The notes under the pieces are model-generated. The model made no database searches, was not told where the DNA came from, and saw only the letters and a list, made by a program, of their open reading frames with translations. A stretch of DNA of 64,000 nt from Proteobacteria bacterium UBA2363 (GTDB lineage: Bacteria > Pseudomonadota > Gammaproteobacteria > Xanthomonadales > UBA2363): assembly GCA_002344355.1 (NCBI GenBank), contig DDTN01000019.1, positions 59,736 through 123,735 of the forward strand, read 5' to 3'. This document shows positions 33,996 to 43,167 of this stretch, one piece after another. Position numbers and translations under genes: made by a program. The first letter of the stretch is position 1; every line of letters starts with the position of its first letter.

Positions 33996-34679
33996 ATGGC
34001 CCTGCGCGCCATCATCACCGACATCGAGGGCACCACCAGCTCGATCTCGTTCGTGCACGACGTGTTGTTCCCCTACGCGCGCAGCGCCCTGCCCGGCTTC
34101 GTGGCGCGCCACCGCGACGATGCCGAGGTGCGGCGCTGGCTGCAGGACGTGGCCGACGAGATCGGCACCGGGCCCGATGCCCCCGAGGTCCTCGACACCC
34201 TGCTGCACTGGATCGACATCGACCGCAAGCACACCGCGCTGAAGGCGCTGCAGGGGATGATCTGGGACGCCGGCTATGCCGGCGCCGAGTTCCGCGCCCA
34301 TGTCTATCCCGAGGTGCCGGCCCGGCTGGCGGCCTGGAAGGCGGACGGACTCGATCTCTACGTGTACTCCTCGGGGTCGGTGAAAGCGCAGAAGCTGTTC
34401 TTCGGGCACAGCGAGGCCGGCGACCTGTCCGGCCTGTTCGACGGCCACTTCGACACCACCATCGGCGGCAAGCGCGAGGCGGGGTCCTATGCCGCCATCC
34501 TGGAGGAGATCGGCCGCAGCGGCGACGAAGTGCTGTTCCTGTCCGACGTGGTGGCGGAACTCGATGCCGCACGCGAGGCCGGGCTCCACACCGGCCTGCT
34601 GGAGCGCGACGGCCCGGTCGCCGACCGCAACGGCCATCCGGCCTGGCCGGACTTCGACGCCATCGTGCTGCCCCGCTGA
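33996..34679 (+). CDS. mtnC: Enolase-phosphatase E1
   Basis: A 227-residue HAD-superfamily enzyme that first enolises, then dephosphorylates 2,3-diketo-5-methylthiopentyl-1-phosphate. HAD motif I is in IITDIEGTTSSISFVHDVLFPYAR (the family form DIEGT), motif II is YVYSSGSVKAQKLFFGHS, and motif III/IV is in VLFLSDVVAELDAA. Start is one base after the mtnD stop. Length is standard. It completes the three-gene salvage operon. Confidence 0.95.
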   Translation: MALRAIITDIEGTTSSISFVHDVLFPYARSALPGFVARHRDDAEVRRWLQDVADEIGTGPDAPEVLDTLLHWIDIDRKHTALKALQGMIWDAGYAGAEFRAHVYPEVPARLAAWKADGLDLYVYSSGSVKAQKLFFGHSEAGDLSGLFDGHFDTTIGGKREAGSYAAILEEIGRSGDEVLFLSDVVAELDAAREAGLHTGLLERDGPVADRNGHPAWPDFDAIVLPR

Positions 34680-34866
34680 TCCCGGCACAGCCGAAGGACC
34701 TTGCCCGGGTTCCGGCCCGGGTCGCCGGGAATGCCGCGCAGGCATCCGGCCACAGGCGGAAGCGCGGGCGCGGCTGTACGGGACCTGAGGACGAACCTGA
34801 AGGGGGAATCCCCGAGCGGGTCGGCAGGGCTTGCCAGCCGCGCCGATTCCGGCGAGTCTGGCGACC

Positions 34867-36138
34867 ATGCGCACACGACTGCTGGTTCAACTGATCGCCC
34901 TCGGCCTGGCCCTGCCGGCCACTGCCCAGGAAGGCACGACCGAACCGGAACGGCGCATCACCGCCATCCGCATCACCGGCAACGACACCACCCAGGAGCG
35001 CGTGATCCGCCGCGAGCTGGCCCTGGGCATCGGCGACGTCGCCACCGCCCAGGCCCTGGCCGACACCCGCCAGGCGATCCAGGATCTCGGCCTGTTCCGT
35101 CGCGTGGTGGTCGAGGAGGTGGTCGAGGGCGACCAGGTGCTGCTCGTGGTGGCGGTCCGCGAGAAGCGCTACCTGCTGCCGATTCCGCGCCTGGACGGCA
35201 ACTCCGACGGCGACTACAGCTACGGCGCGCAGTTGCGCTGGTCGAACCTTTGGGGCCTCAACCATCGCATGGTCGCCTACGTCGAGCAGGGCGAGATCAA
35301 CTCCGAGGCCGACCGCGACCGCGAGCGCTCGGCGCGGGTCTCCTACACCGCCCCCTACGTCTGGGACACGCCCTGGACCGTGGGCCTGTACGTCAACCGC
35401 ACCGAGCAGGTCACCCTCGACCGCCAGGAGCGCGCCTTCGACGAGAACTTCCACCAGTTCCAGGCGCTCGCCTCCTACGACCTGCGCGACACCCGGCCGC
35501 GGCGCGGCTGGATCCTGGGCGGCGGCGTGTTCTGGCAGCACCAGGAGACCCGGGGCCAGTTCGCCCCGCCGCCCGACGGCCACGCGACCGCCCTGGTCGC
35601 CACCGCCGAGTACCAGGACTTCCATTTCAACCTGTACAGCCAGACCGGCAAGAGCCTGGTGGCCCGTGCCGAGTACGCCGGCGACGGGTGGCTGGGCTCC
35701 GACTACGGCTACGAGCGCCTGGAGGCGACCTGGCGCGACTACCGCGCCTTCGGCAGCCGCGAGCACCAGACCGTGCATTTCATCGCCGCCGGCGGCGTGC
35801 TCACCGGCGGCCCGCGCAGCCGCAACGCCTTCGAATTGGGCGGTTCCTCGCGGATGCGCGGCTACGACCGCGACACCATCCGCGGCGATTCCTACTGGTA
35901 TCTCTCCGGCGAGTACCTGCGGCCGCTGCGCTGGGACTGGCTGCGCCTGCTCGCCAACGTCGAGGTCGCGGGCGCCCGCCGCAACGTGTTCGACGAGCCG
36001 CAGCGCAGCGCCTATGCCAGTGTCGGCCTGGGCCTGCGCGCGCGGATCACCTGGTTCGTCGACATCGAGATCGAGGCCGGCGTGGCCATGCCCCTGGTCG
36101 GCGGCGACGGCCCGCGCTTCTTCGCCAGCACCCTGTAA
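34867..36138 (+). CDS. BamA/TamA-like outer-membrane protein with one POTRA domain
   Basis: A 423-residue protein. Signal peptide (residues 1-20), then a single POTRA domain (RITAIRITGNDTTQERVIRRELALGIGD through LGLFRRVVVEEVV and VLLVVAVREKRYLLPIP), then a surface-antigen (Omp85-type) barrel of about 300 residues with GGSSRMRGYDRDTIRGDSYWYLSGEYL, the conserved RGY loop. The last residue is Leu rather than Phe. It is much shorter than BamA (five POTRAs) or TamA (three), so it is an accessory Omp85-family protein; its client is unknown. It is a single gene. Confidence 0.82.
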   Translation: MRTRLLVQLIALGLALPATAQEGTTEPERRITAIRITGNDTTQERVIRRELALGIGDVATAQALADTRQAIQDLGLFRRVVVEEVVEGDQVLLVVAVREKRYLLPIPRLDGNSDGDYSYGAQLRWSNLWGLNHRMVAYVEQGEINSEADRDRERSARVSYTAPYVWDTPWTVGLYVNRTEQVTLDRQERAFDENFHQFQALASYDLRDTRPRRGWILGGGVFWQHQETRGQFAPPPDGHATALVATAEYQDFHFNLYSQTGKSLVARAEYAGDGWLGSDYGYERLEATWRDYRAFGSREHQTVHFIAAGGVLTGGPRSRNAFELGGSSRMRGYDRDTIRGDSYWYLSGEYLRPLRWDWLRLLANVEVAGARRNVFDEPQRSAYASVGLGLRARITWFVDIEIEAGVAMPLVGGDGPRFFASTL

Positions 36139-36307
36139 CCCGCCCAGTCCCGACCCTCCCGGCCCCCGGACCCGTTCGCTGGTCCCGTTCGCTGGCCCTG
36201 CTCCCTGCTCCCCGGTCCCGAGTCCCGAGGCCCGCTTCCGCGCGCCGGCCTGGAACTACGAGTGAATTCGTCTTATCGTGGCCGCTCACCGATGTCGGAG
36301 TGGCTTC
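36139..36307. other. Spacer with short direct repeats
   Basis: The 169-bp gap contains direct repeats of GGTCCCGTTCGCTGG-like sequence and of CCCGAGTCCCGAG, short low-complexity repeats that recur near 58258. No hairpin with a T-run and no promoter is clear. Confidence 0.4.
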
Positions 36308-38542
36308 ATGACCGGGACGCCTGGCGCGACTGCGCGCATGATCCTGCTGGCCTGCCTGGCTGGCCTGGCGGGTGCCGCCGGCGGCACCGGCACGGCACCC
36401 GGCATCCCGGCCGGCGATACCCCCTCCGGGCTGCAGCGCAGCCTGGTCTGGCTGGGCGAGGCGCCTGACGAAGCACACAGGCGCAGCGCGACATCGACCC
36501 GCCCCGCCCTGCCCGAGGTCGTCCTCGCGGCGCTGCAGGGACTCGAGCCGCAGGCGCTGTCCGGAACCGCGGCCCTGCCGGTGCGGCACTGGCGGCAGTG
36601 GCACGACGGGATCCCGGTGTTCGGCGCCGGTGCCGCCACCCTGCACGACACCGAGGGCACGGTTCGGGCCGCGACCCTCGTCCTGGCCGACCTGCGGCAG
36701 GCGCCGGTGGCGACCGGCGCGTTCCGTCTCGATGCCACCGGCGCCGTGGCTGCGGCGCTGGGCGCGGCCACCGGACGACCGGCCAGCGCCGCTGCCGCAC
36801 AGCGCAAGCTCGACGGCCAAGGTCCCTGGCAGCGCATCGCGATCGACCCCGCCGCTGGCTTCACGGCGAAGCTGCCGGCGCGCCTGCGCGCCTGGTGGTT
36901 CGCCACCGACACCGGGCTGGTGCCGGCCTGGCAGGTCGAGCTGGTCGGCCACGACGGCCTCCGCGGCGGCATGGTCGCGCAGTCGCTGTGGCTGGCCGCC
37001 GACGATGGCCGCGTGCTGCGCCGACAGGGCCTGCTGCACGACCTGCGTCCGCAGGCCCGTGGCCAGGACTGCATTGCGGACTGCGCTGGCGCCGTGTTCG
37101 GCTACCGCGTGATGGCCGATCGCCGCGGCGTGCCCTGGACCGATCCCTACGGCCGCACCAGCCCGCACCCGGAAGGCCGGCGCACGCCCTGGCTGCCGGC
37201 GACGCCGGCCGGCAGCCGGCTGGTGTACCTGCGCCATGCCCGCCAGGGCGAGGGCGACCCATGGCTGCCCGCCAACGCCAGCACCACGGTCGGCAACAAC
37301 GTCGACGCCTTCTTCCATGGCCTGCGCGTCGAGGGCGGCCGCTACCACCCGGACCTGTTCGCAAGCTGGGGGCCGGCTTTCGACGCCGCCAGGGGCGACT
37401 TCCGGGCGCCGCTGGCCGGCCGGGGCGCCTTCGACTACCACTACGACGTCGGCGCCGCGCCGCAGGACTACTTCCAGATTCCCGGCACGTCGGCCGACAC
37501 GCCGGTGCCTTCCGGCTCGCCGCAGTTGCGCGCCAAGATCGTGCAGTCCTTCTATGCCGCCAACTGGCTGCACGACGTCTTCTACGACGCAGGTTTCGAC
37601 GAGCCGGCGGGCAACATGCAGCACGACAACTTCGGACGCGGCGGCCTGGCCGGCGACCGCCTCCTGGTCCATGCCGGCTTTCCGAACACCTTCGCCTTCG
37701 TGCCGGAGGACGGCACCAGCCCGGCGATCAGCGTCGGCCTCAACACCTTCAGTCTGGGCAACCGCGACGTCAGCGGGTTCGACCTGGGCGTGTTCGCCCA
37801 CGAGTGGGCGCACACGATGTTCTCGCGGCTGACCACCATGCGCTACCAGGGTCAACAGGGCGCGATCAACGAGGGCACCGCGGATTTCATCGGCATGTTC
37901 GTCGGGGTGCAGGCCAGCCAGCGCCACGCTGCGCCCGGCACCGGCGACTTCCATGGCGCCTATCCGGTCGGCGCCTACTGGAACCGGGACTACGAGTTCC
38001 CCGGCGACCCCTATCCGCCGGCCGGCTCGCCCGGCTATCCCGACCACGCCCACTGGCATGGCATCCGCAGGCTGCCGTACTCGGCGAGCATGGCGATCAA
38101 CCCGCTGACCTTCCGCCACATCAGCGCCGAGCACCCGCTGCCGGCGGGCCTGACGATCTTCGACTGGAAGCTGCGCTCGCTGACCCAGCACGAGATCCAC
38201 ACCGCCGGCGAGGTCTGGGCGTCGGCGCTGTGGCAGTGCGCCCGCAACATCCTTGCTGCCACGCCGGATCGCGGGTTCGAGGCCGCGCACCGGCGCTTCC
38301 TGGCCAGCCTGGTCGCGGCGCTCAAGCTGTTCCCGGTCGACGCCACCTGGACCGAGGCGCGCGATGCCGTCCTGGTGGCGGTGCGCGCCGGCGGCGAGGA
38401 CGACTACCGGCGCTGCCGCGCCGGCTTCGCGCAGCGCGGCCTGGGCGCCGGCGCGGTGTCGCCGCCGCGGATGGCCAACGACAACCGCGGCGTGGTCGAG
38501 GACTTCACCGACGCCGATCCGCCGGCGCTGCGTGGCCCCTGA
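36308..38542 (+). CDS. Secreted M36 (fungalysin-type) zinc metalloprotease
   Basis: A 744-residue preproenzyme. The signal (MILLACLAGLAGAAGG) is followed by an FTP-like propeptide with VRHWRQWHDGIPVFGAGAATLHD. The M36 catalytic part contains HYDVGAAPQ, IVQSFYAANWLHDVFYDAGFDEPAGN, GVFAHEWAHTMFSRL (HExxH at residues 498-502) and NEGTADFIGMF, where the Glu is the third zinc ligand. The C-terminal region has TAGEVWASALWQCARNILA, typical of the family. It would be secreted and degrade proteins outside the cell. The ATG at 36338 is an alternative start, directly before the signal. Confidence 0.88.
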   Translation: MTGTPGATARMILLACLAGLAGAAGGTGTAPGIPAGDTPSGLQRSLVWLGEAPDEAHRRSATSTRPALPEVVLAALQGLEPQALSGTAALPVRHWRQWHDGIPVFGAGAATLHDTEGTVRAATLVLADLRQAPVATGAFRLDATGAVAAALGAATGRPASAAAAQRKLDGQGPWQRIAIDPAAGFTAKLPARLRAWWFATDTGLVPAWQVELVGHDGLRGGMVAQSLWLAADDGRVLRRQGLLHDLRPQARGQDCIADCAGAVFGYRVMADRRGVPWTDPYGRTSPHPEGRRTPWLPATPAGSRLVYLRHARQGEGDPWLPANASTTVGNNVDAFFHGLRVEGGRYHPDLFASWGPAFDAARGDFRAPLAGRGAFDYHYDVGAAPQDYFQIPGTSADTPVPSGSPQLRAKIVQSFYAANWLHDVFYDAGFDEPAGNMQHDNFGRGGLAGDRLLVHAGFPNTFAFVPEDGTSPAISVGLNTFSLGNRDVSGFDLGVFAHEWAHTMFSRLTTMRYQGQQGAINEGTADFIGMFVGVQASQRHAAPGTGDFHGAYPVGAYWNRDYEFPGDPYPPAGSPGYPDHAHWHGIRRLPYSASMAINPLTFRHISAEHPLPAGLTIFDWKLRSLTQHEIHTAGEVWASALWQCARNILAATPDRGFEAAHRRFLASLVAALKLFPVDATWTEARDAVLVAVRAGGEDDYRRCRAGFAQRGLGAGAVSPPRMANDNRGVVEDFTDADPPALRGP

Positions 38543-38551
38543 GCCGCCGCC

Positions 38552-39894
38552 TCATCCCGACGAACCGGGCAGGTCCAGGCGCGCGCACAGTCCGCCGCCG
38601 GGCAGGTTGGCCAGGGCCAGGCTGCCGCCATGCGCCTCGGCCACCGTTGCGGCGATCGCCAGGCCCAGTCCGCTGCCCGGCCGCATCGCGTCCAGGCGGT
38701 GACCCCGCGCGAGGACCGCCTCGAGTTCAGCGTCGGGGATGCCGGGGCCGTCGTCGCGCACCTCGATGGCCAGCCGCCCCTCCTCGAGGACGCCACGCAC
38801 CCGGACCCGGCTGCGCGCCCAGGCGCAGGCGTTCTCCATCAGGTTGCCGAGCATGTCCTCGAGTTCGCCGCGGCCGCCGTGGAAGCGCAGTCCCGCCGGA
38901 ACCTCCAGCGCGATGGCCACCCGGCCGGCAGCCCCGGCCTGCCGCAGCATGGTCGCCAGGGCCGCGGCCACCTCCGCCACCGGCGTGCGCTGCCGCGGAT
39001 CGGCGACGCGGGCCGCGGCCAGTTGCCGCTCGATGGCGGCCCGCATGCGTCCGACCTGGTCGGCCACCTCGGCGGCCGGCAACGGCGCAGCGCCGGCCGC
39101 GGCGGCCGACAGCACGGCCAGCGGCGTCTTGAGCGCATGGGCCAGGTCGTCGCCGGCGCGCCGGGCCCTATCCACCGCCCGCTCGTGCTGTTCGAGCAGG
39201 GCATCGATCTCCTCGGCCAGGGGGCGGACCTCCGCGGGAAGCCCGTTCGCATCCAGGCGTCGCCGCTGGCCGCTGCGCAGCGCCTCCAGGGACTGGGCCA
39301 GTCGCCGCAGCGGCCGCAGGCCGTAGCCGACCTGGCTGGCCAGCAGGGCCAGCAGGGCCAGCGACAGGGCCGCGCCGATGCCGGCGGCGACCAGCCGGAA
39401 GCGGGCGATCGAGGCGCGTACCGGTCCGGCGTCGCTGGCCACCAGCAGCTCGACCGGCGACTGCACGCCCGGCACGGTCACCGACTGCAGGCGGCCGCGC
39501 AGACGCTGGCCGCGCGGCCCGTCGAGCTGCACCACGCGGGCCGGCGCACCGGGTGTCGCCGCCGGCACGTCCAGGGCGGCATCCCAGAGCGAGCGCGAAC
39601 GCTGCTCGCCGCCGGCATGCGCGATGCGCCAGTAGTGGCCCGAGTAGACCCGCGCGTAGCGCTCGTCGAGCGGCTGCGAACGCAGCCGCGGGCTGCCGTC
39701 GCCGTCGGCGCCGACCAGCCGCGCCAGGCTGATCAGGTCCTCGTCCAGGCGACGGTCGAACGTTTCCATCAGGCCTCGTCCGTAGGCGGCGCCCAGCACC
39801 AGGCCGGACACCGCGCCGGTCAGCAGCACCGCGCCCAGCCCGGCCAGCCACAGGCGCCGGCGCAACGACGTCGCCGGGTGACCGGCGCCGCCCA

Positions 39895-39895
<1 letters not shown>
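38552..39895 (-). CDS. Sensor histidine kinase of a two-component system
   Basis: A 447-residue kinase. Two transmembrane helices (residues about 14-40 and 166-190) flank a periplasmic sensor of about 125 residues. A HAMP-like linker follows (GLRPLRRLAQSLEALRSG), then the H-box DDLAHALKTPLAV with H253, the N-box NLMENACAWA, and the G-boxes DDGPGIPD and GSGLGLAIA. This is a PhoQ/QseC-type class I kinase; H253 is followed by Ala-Leu-Lys-Thr-Pro rather than the usual Glu-Leu, a feature of the PhoQ group. Its ATG overlaps the stop of the response-regulator gene (TGATG), so the two are coupled. Confidence 0.92.
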
Positions 39896-40562
<667 letters not shown>

Positions 40563-40563
<1 letters not shown>

Positions 40564-40883
40564 CAGTCGTCGACATCCACCTCGAGCAGGCGCCCGGTGC
40601 GGGCATCGTACTCGAGCTCGATCTTGCGACCGTCGAGGGTGAGGATCTCCACTTCGTACTCGTCGTCGTCGAGCTCGGCGTCCAGGACCCGACCGGGGAA
40701 ACGGCGCAGGGCGTCCTCCAGGATCGCCTCCAGGCCGACATGACGTCCGGACTGCACGGCTTCGCGGGCGCGCCGGCCGTCGTCGGTGGCAGCAGCGGGC
40801 CCCGGCGCGGCCGGCAGCAGCAGCGCTGCGGCCAGAAGCGCCGACAGCACGGTCGATTCGAGGTGGCGGGGCCGGGCGTCCAT
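40563..40883 (-). CDS. PepSY-domain exported protein, first gene of the two-component operon
   Basis: A 106-residue protein with a signal peptide (about residues 1-36, ending PGPAAA). The single PepSY domain has REAVQSGRHVGLEAILEDALRRFPGRVLDAELDDDEYEVEILTLDGRKIELEYDARTGRLLEVD. PepSY domains are small periplasmic modules that inhibit peptidases or bind metals and peptides. Its stop overlaps the start of the response-regulator gene, so it probably modulates or reports to this system. The ATG at 40883 precedes the signal; a longer frame starting at 41009 overlaps the divergent promoter region and is unlikely. Confidence 0.78.
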
Positions 40884-41020
40884 GGCGACCAGCATCGCGC
40901 CCGGGACTAACACCACCATGAACGGGCGACTCATCGCCCGGTTAGCGACCTCGTGGATAGTGGCGGCCACGGGAGCCCTGGCTCCCTTCCGAATCCAGTC
41001 CGAAGCCAAGGAGCAACGCC

Positions 41021-41449
41021 ATGAACAAGACCCTTTCCCTCGCCTTCGCCGTCGCCGCCGCCTTCGGGGCCGGCAGTCTGGCGCTCGCCCAGGTCCAGGA
41101 CGCCGCCGGTGTCCGCGCCGCCCTGCAGCAGGCCGGCCACGCGGAGATCCGCGACATCGAGCAGGACGACGGTCTGTGGGAGGCCGAGGTCCGCGGTGCC
41201 GACGGCCGCTGGTACGACATCCACGTCGATCCGGCCACCGGCCAGGTGCTTGACGCCCGCGGCGGCGCCGCCCTGATGACCGCCGACCAGGTCCGTGCCG
41301 CCGTCGAGGCCCAGGGCTATGCCCAGGTGCGCGACATGGACCTCGACGACGCGATCTGGGAGGTCGACGCCAACGATGGCGACGGTCGCCAGGTCGAGCT
41401 GAAGGTCAGCGCCCTTGACGGCCGCGTGCTGGTGATCGAGTTCGACTGA
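41021..41449 (+). CDS. Exported protein with two PepSY repeats
   Basis: A 142-residue protein with a signal peptide (MNKTLSLAFAVAAAFGAGSLALA) and AAGGAG-like AAGGAG 6 nt before the ATG. Two tandem PepSY-type units follow: GVRAALQQAGHAEIRDIEQDDGLWEAEVRGADGRWYDIHVDPATGQVLD, then QVRAAVEAQGYAQVRDMDLDDAIWEVDANDGDGRQVELKVSALDGRVL. The gene is divergent from the PepSY-RR-HK operon across 137 bp and is an obvious candidate member of its regulon. Acidic residues dominate, consistent with binding cations or basic peptides in the periplasm. Confidence 0.82.
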   Translation: MNKTLSLAFAVAAAFGAGSLALAQVQDAAGVRAALQQAGHAEIRDIEQDDGLWEAEVRGADGRWYDIHVDPATGQVLDARGGAALMTADQVRAAVEAQGYAQVRDMDLDDAIWEVDANDGDGRQVELKVSALDGRVLVIEFD

Positions 41450-41474
41450 TCGCCGCAGCCGGTCCGGTGTTGGC

Positions 41475-41510
41475 AACGACGGCGGGCCGCAAGGCCCGCC
41501 GTTCTTCGTT
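41475..41510 (+). terminator. Terminator hairpin after the double-PepSY gene
   Basis: The stem AACGACGGCGGGCC, loop GCAA, and complement GGCCCGCCGTTCTTCGTT begins 25 bp after the stop codon. The pairing continues past a small bulge (AACGA with TCGTT). The 3' side is moderately T-rich, so it looks like an intrinsic terminator for the plus strand. Confidence 0.7.
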
Positions 41511-41668
41511 GCGCCCTGCGCGGCCGTTCCTCCCCCGATTTCCCGCCTGCGGCACGCACCGCCGCAGCGGTCCGACCGGGACGTGCCGCGTCCCGCTGCC
41601 GGGGTGGCGCGAGGTGTCCCGGGTGCAGGGGAACACCGCGGCGGGCGCGATCCCGGCGGCGCCCCGGA

Positions 41669-42514
41669 TCAGCGCCGACCGTGGCCGACCACCAGGGCGA
41701 TGCCGGCCAGCACGGCCGCGCCGGCCAGCAGCAGGCGCGGCGACAGCGGCTCGCCCAGCAGGGCGACGCCGGCCGCGGCGGTGAGCACCGGCACCAGCAG
41801 TTGCAGGCTGGCGGCGGTGACCGCGCGCAGCCAGGGCAGCGCCGCGTACCACAGCGCATAGCCCAGGCCGGAGGCCAGCGCGCCGGACAGCACCGCGAGC
41901 AGGGCGCCGCCGGCATCCAGCCTGAGGCCGGGCCAGGCCAGCGCCAGCAGCACGGCCGCCATCGGCAGGGTGCGCAGGAAGTTGCCGGCGGTGTCGGCCA
42001 GCGGCGCACGGCTGCCGCGGCCGCGCAGGGTGTACAGGCCCCAGGCGACGCCGGCCGCGAGCATGGCCAGCGCGGCAGCTGGCGGGGGTGCGGCCAGGCC
42101 GGGCAGCAGCAGGACGACGACGCCGGCCAGCGCCAGCGCCAGCCCGGCCAGGCCCGGCGCGCCGGGCCGCTCGCCGGCCAGCAGGCCGGCGCCGGCGACC
42201 GTGACCTGCACCGCCGCGAACAGCAGCAGGGCGCCGGTGGCCGCGGTCAGCCCGAGGTAGGCGAACGAGAACAGCGCGGCATAGCCGAACAGCCACAGCG
42301 CCGCCCGCCAGTCGCCGGCCGGCCGGCCGCCGGTCCGCGGCCAGGCCAGCAGCGCCAGCACCACCGCGCCGCTGGCCAGGCGCAGCGCCGTGAAGCTGGC
42401 CGGATCGGTGCCGGTGCCGGACAGCGCGGCCCGGCACAGCAGCGAGTTGGCGGCGAAGCCGGCCAGGGCGAGCCCCGCCGCCAGCAGGCGCAGCGGCGGG
42501 ATCGCCGCCCTCAC
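41669..42514 (-). CDS. EamA/DMT-family transporter
   Basis: A 281-residue protein with ten transmembrane helices in two EamA repeats. Typical stretches: PASFTALRLASGAVVLALLAWPR, YAALFSFAYLGLTAATGALLLFAAVQVTVAGAGLL, AALAMLAAGVAWGLYTLRGRGSRAPLADTAGNFLRTLPMAAVLLALAWP and GALASGLGYALWYAALPWLRAVTAASLQLLVPVLTAAAGVALLGEPLSPRLLLAGAAVLAGIALVVGHGRR. It exports small metabolites such as amino acids; substrate unknown. The start is a GTG at 42514 overlapping the Dph6-like stop by 4 nt. Confidence 0.88.
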   Translation of the reverse strand: MRAAIPPLRLLAAGLALAGFAANSLLCRAALSGTGTDPASFTALRLASGAVVLALLAWPRTGGRPAGDWRAALWLFGYAALFSFAYLGLTAATGALLLFAAVQVTVAGAGLLAGERPGAPGLAGLALALAGVVVLLLPGLAAPPPAAALAMLAAGVAWGLYTLRGRGSRAPLADTAGNFLRTLPMAAVLLALAWPGLRLDAGGALLAVLSGALASGLGYALWYAALPWLRAVTAASLQLLVPVLTAAAGVALLGEPLSPRLLLAGAAVLAGIALVVGHGRR

Positions 42515-43167
42515 GGCGCGGCCAGCGCCAGGTCCAGGAACCAGTAGCCGTCGCGCAGCACCCGTTCGCCCGGGACCAGGACCAGGGGCGCGGCGAAGCC
42601 CGGCCCGCCGGTCACCACCGTGTGGTACTCGCCCTGCTCGCCGGCCAGGTCGATGCCGGCCGCCGCAAACCCGGCGAGCAGGTCATGGTCCAGGCGCCGG
42701 CCGAGCAGGCCCGGCGCCAGCACGTCGGCGCGCACCGCCACCACGGTCGCCTCGATGCCGCGTGCGATCGCCTCGTGCACCAGCGCCTCGCGCGGCTCGC
42801 CCCACAGCGGGTGCAGGCAGTCGACGCCGGCCTCGGCACAGGCGCGCAGGCACCAGTCGCGGTGCGCCTGCAGGTCGATGTCGCCGAACACCGCAGCGGT
42901 GACGCCGTGGCGCTCGCGCAGGCCAGCCAGGGTGCGCACGAACACCGGCGTGTAGTCGTCCCAGCTGGCCGAGCCGGTGACCAGGGGCAGGCCCAGCGCG
43001 TTCGCCTGGGCGTCGAGGATGGCGCGCGCCAAGCCGTGCGCACGCGATCGCTCGCCCCCTTCCGTGAACATGGTCAGCAGGATGCCGTCGTCGCCCAGCG
43101 TCTGCCGCGCCCGCGCCAGCGCCAGCGCGCTGTCCTTGCCGCCGCTCCAGGACAGCACGAAGCTCAT
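42511..43167 (-). CDS. Dph6/DUF71-like ATP-binding PP-loop protein
   Basis: A 218-residue ATP pyrophosphatase-like enzyme. The PP-loop is SGGKDS at residues 8-13, followed by SRAHGLARAILDAQANALGLPLV and the family motif FGDIDLQAHRDWCLRACAEAGV, then HPLWGE and GEQGEYHTVVTGGP. Eukaryotic and archaeal Dph6 ligates ammonia to diphthine; bacteria have no diphthamide, so the bacterial substrate is unknown. It overlaps the upstream large membrane-protein gene and the downstream EamA gene by 4 nt each, forming a three-gene unit. Confidence 0.85.
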   Translation of the reverse strand: MSFVLSWSGGKDSALALARARQTLGDDGILLTMFTEGGERSRAHGLARAILDAQANALGLPLVTGSASWDDYTPVFVRTLAGLRERHGVTAAVFGDIDLQAHRDWCLRACAEAGVDCLHPLWGEPREALVHEAIARGIEATVVAVRADVLAPGLLGRRLDHDLLAGFAAAGIDLAGEQGEYHTVVTGGPGFAAPLVLVPGERVLRDGYWFLDLALAAP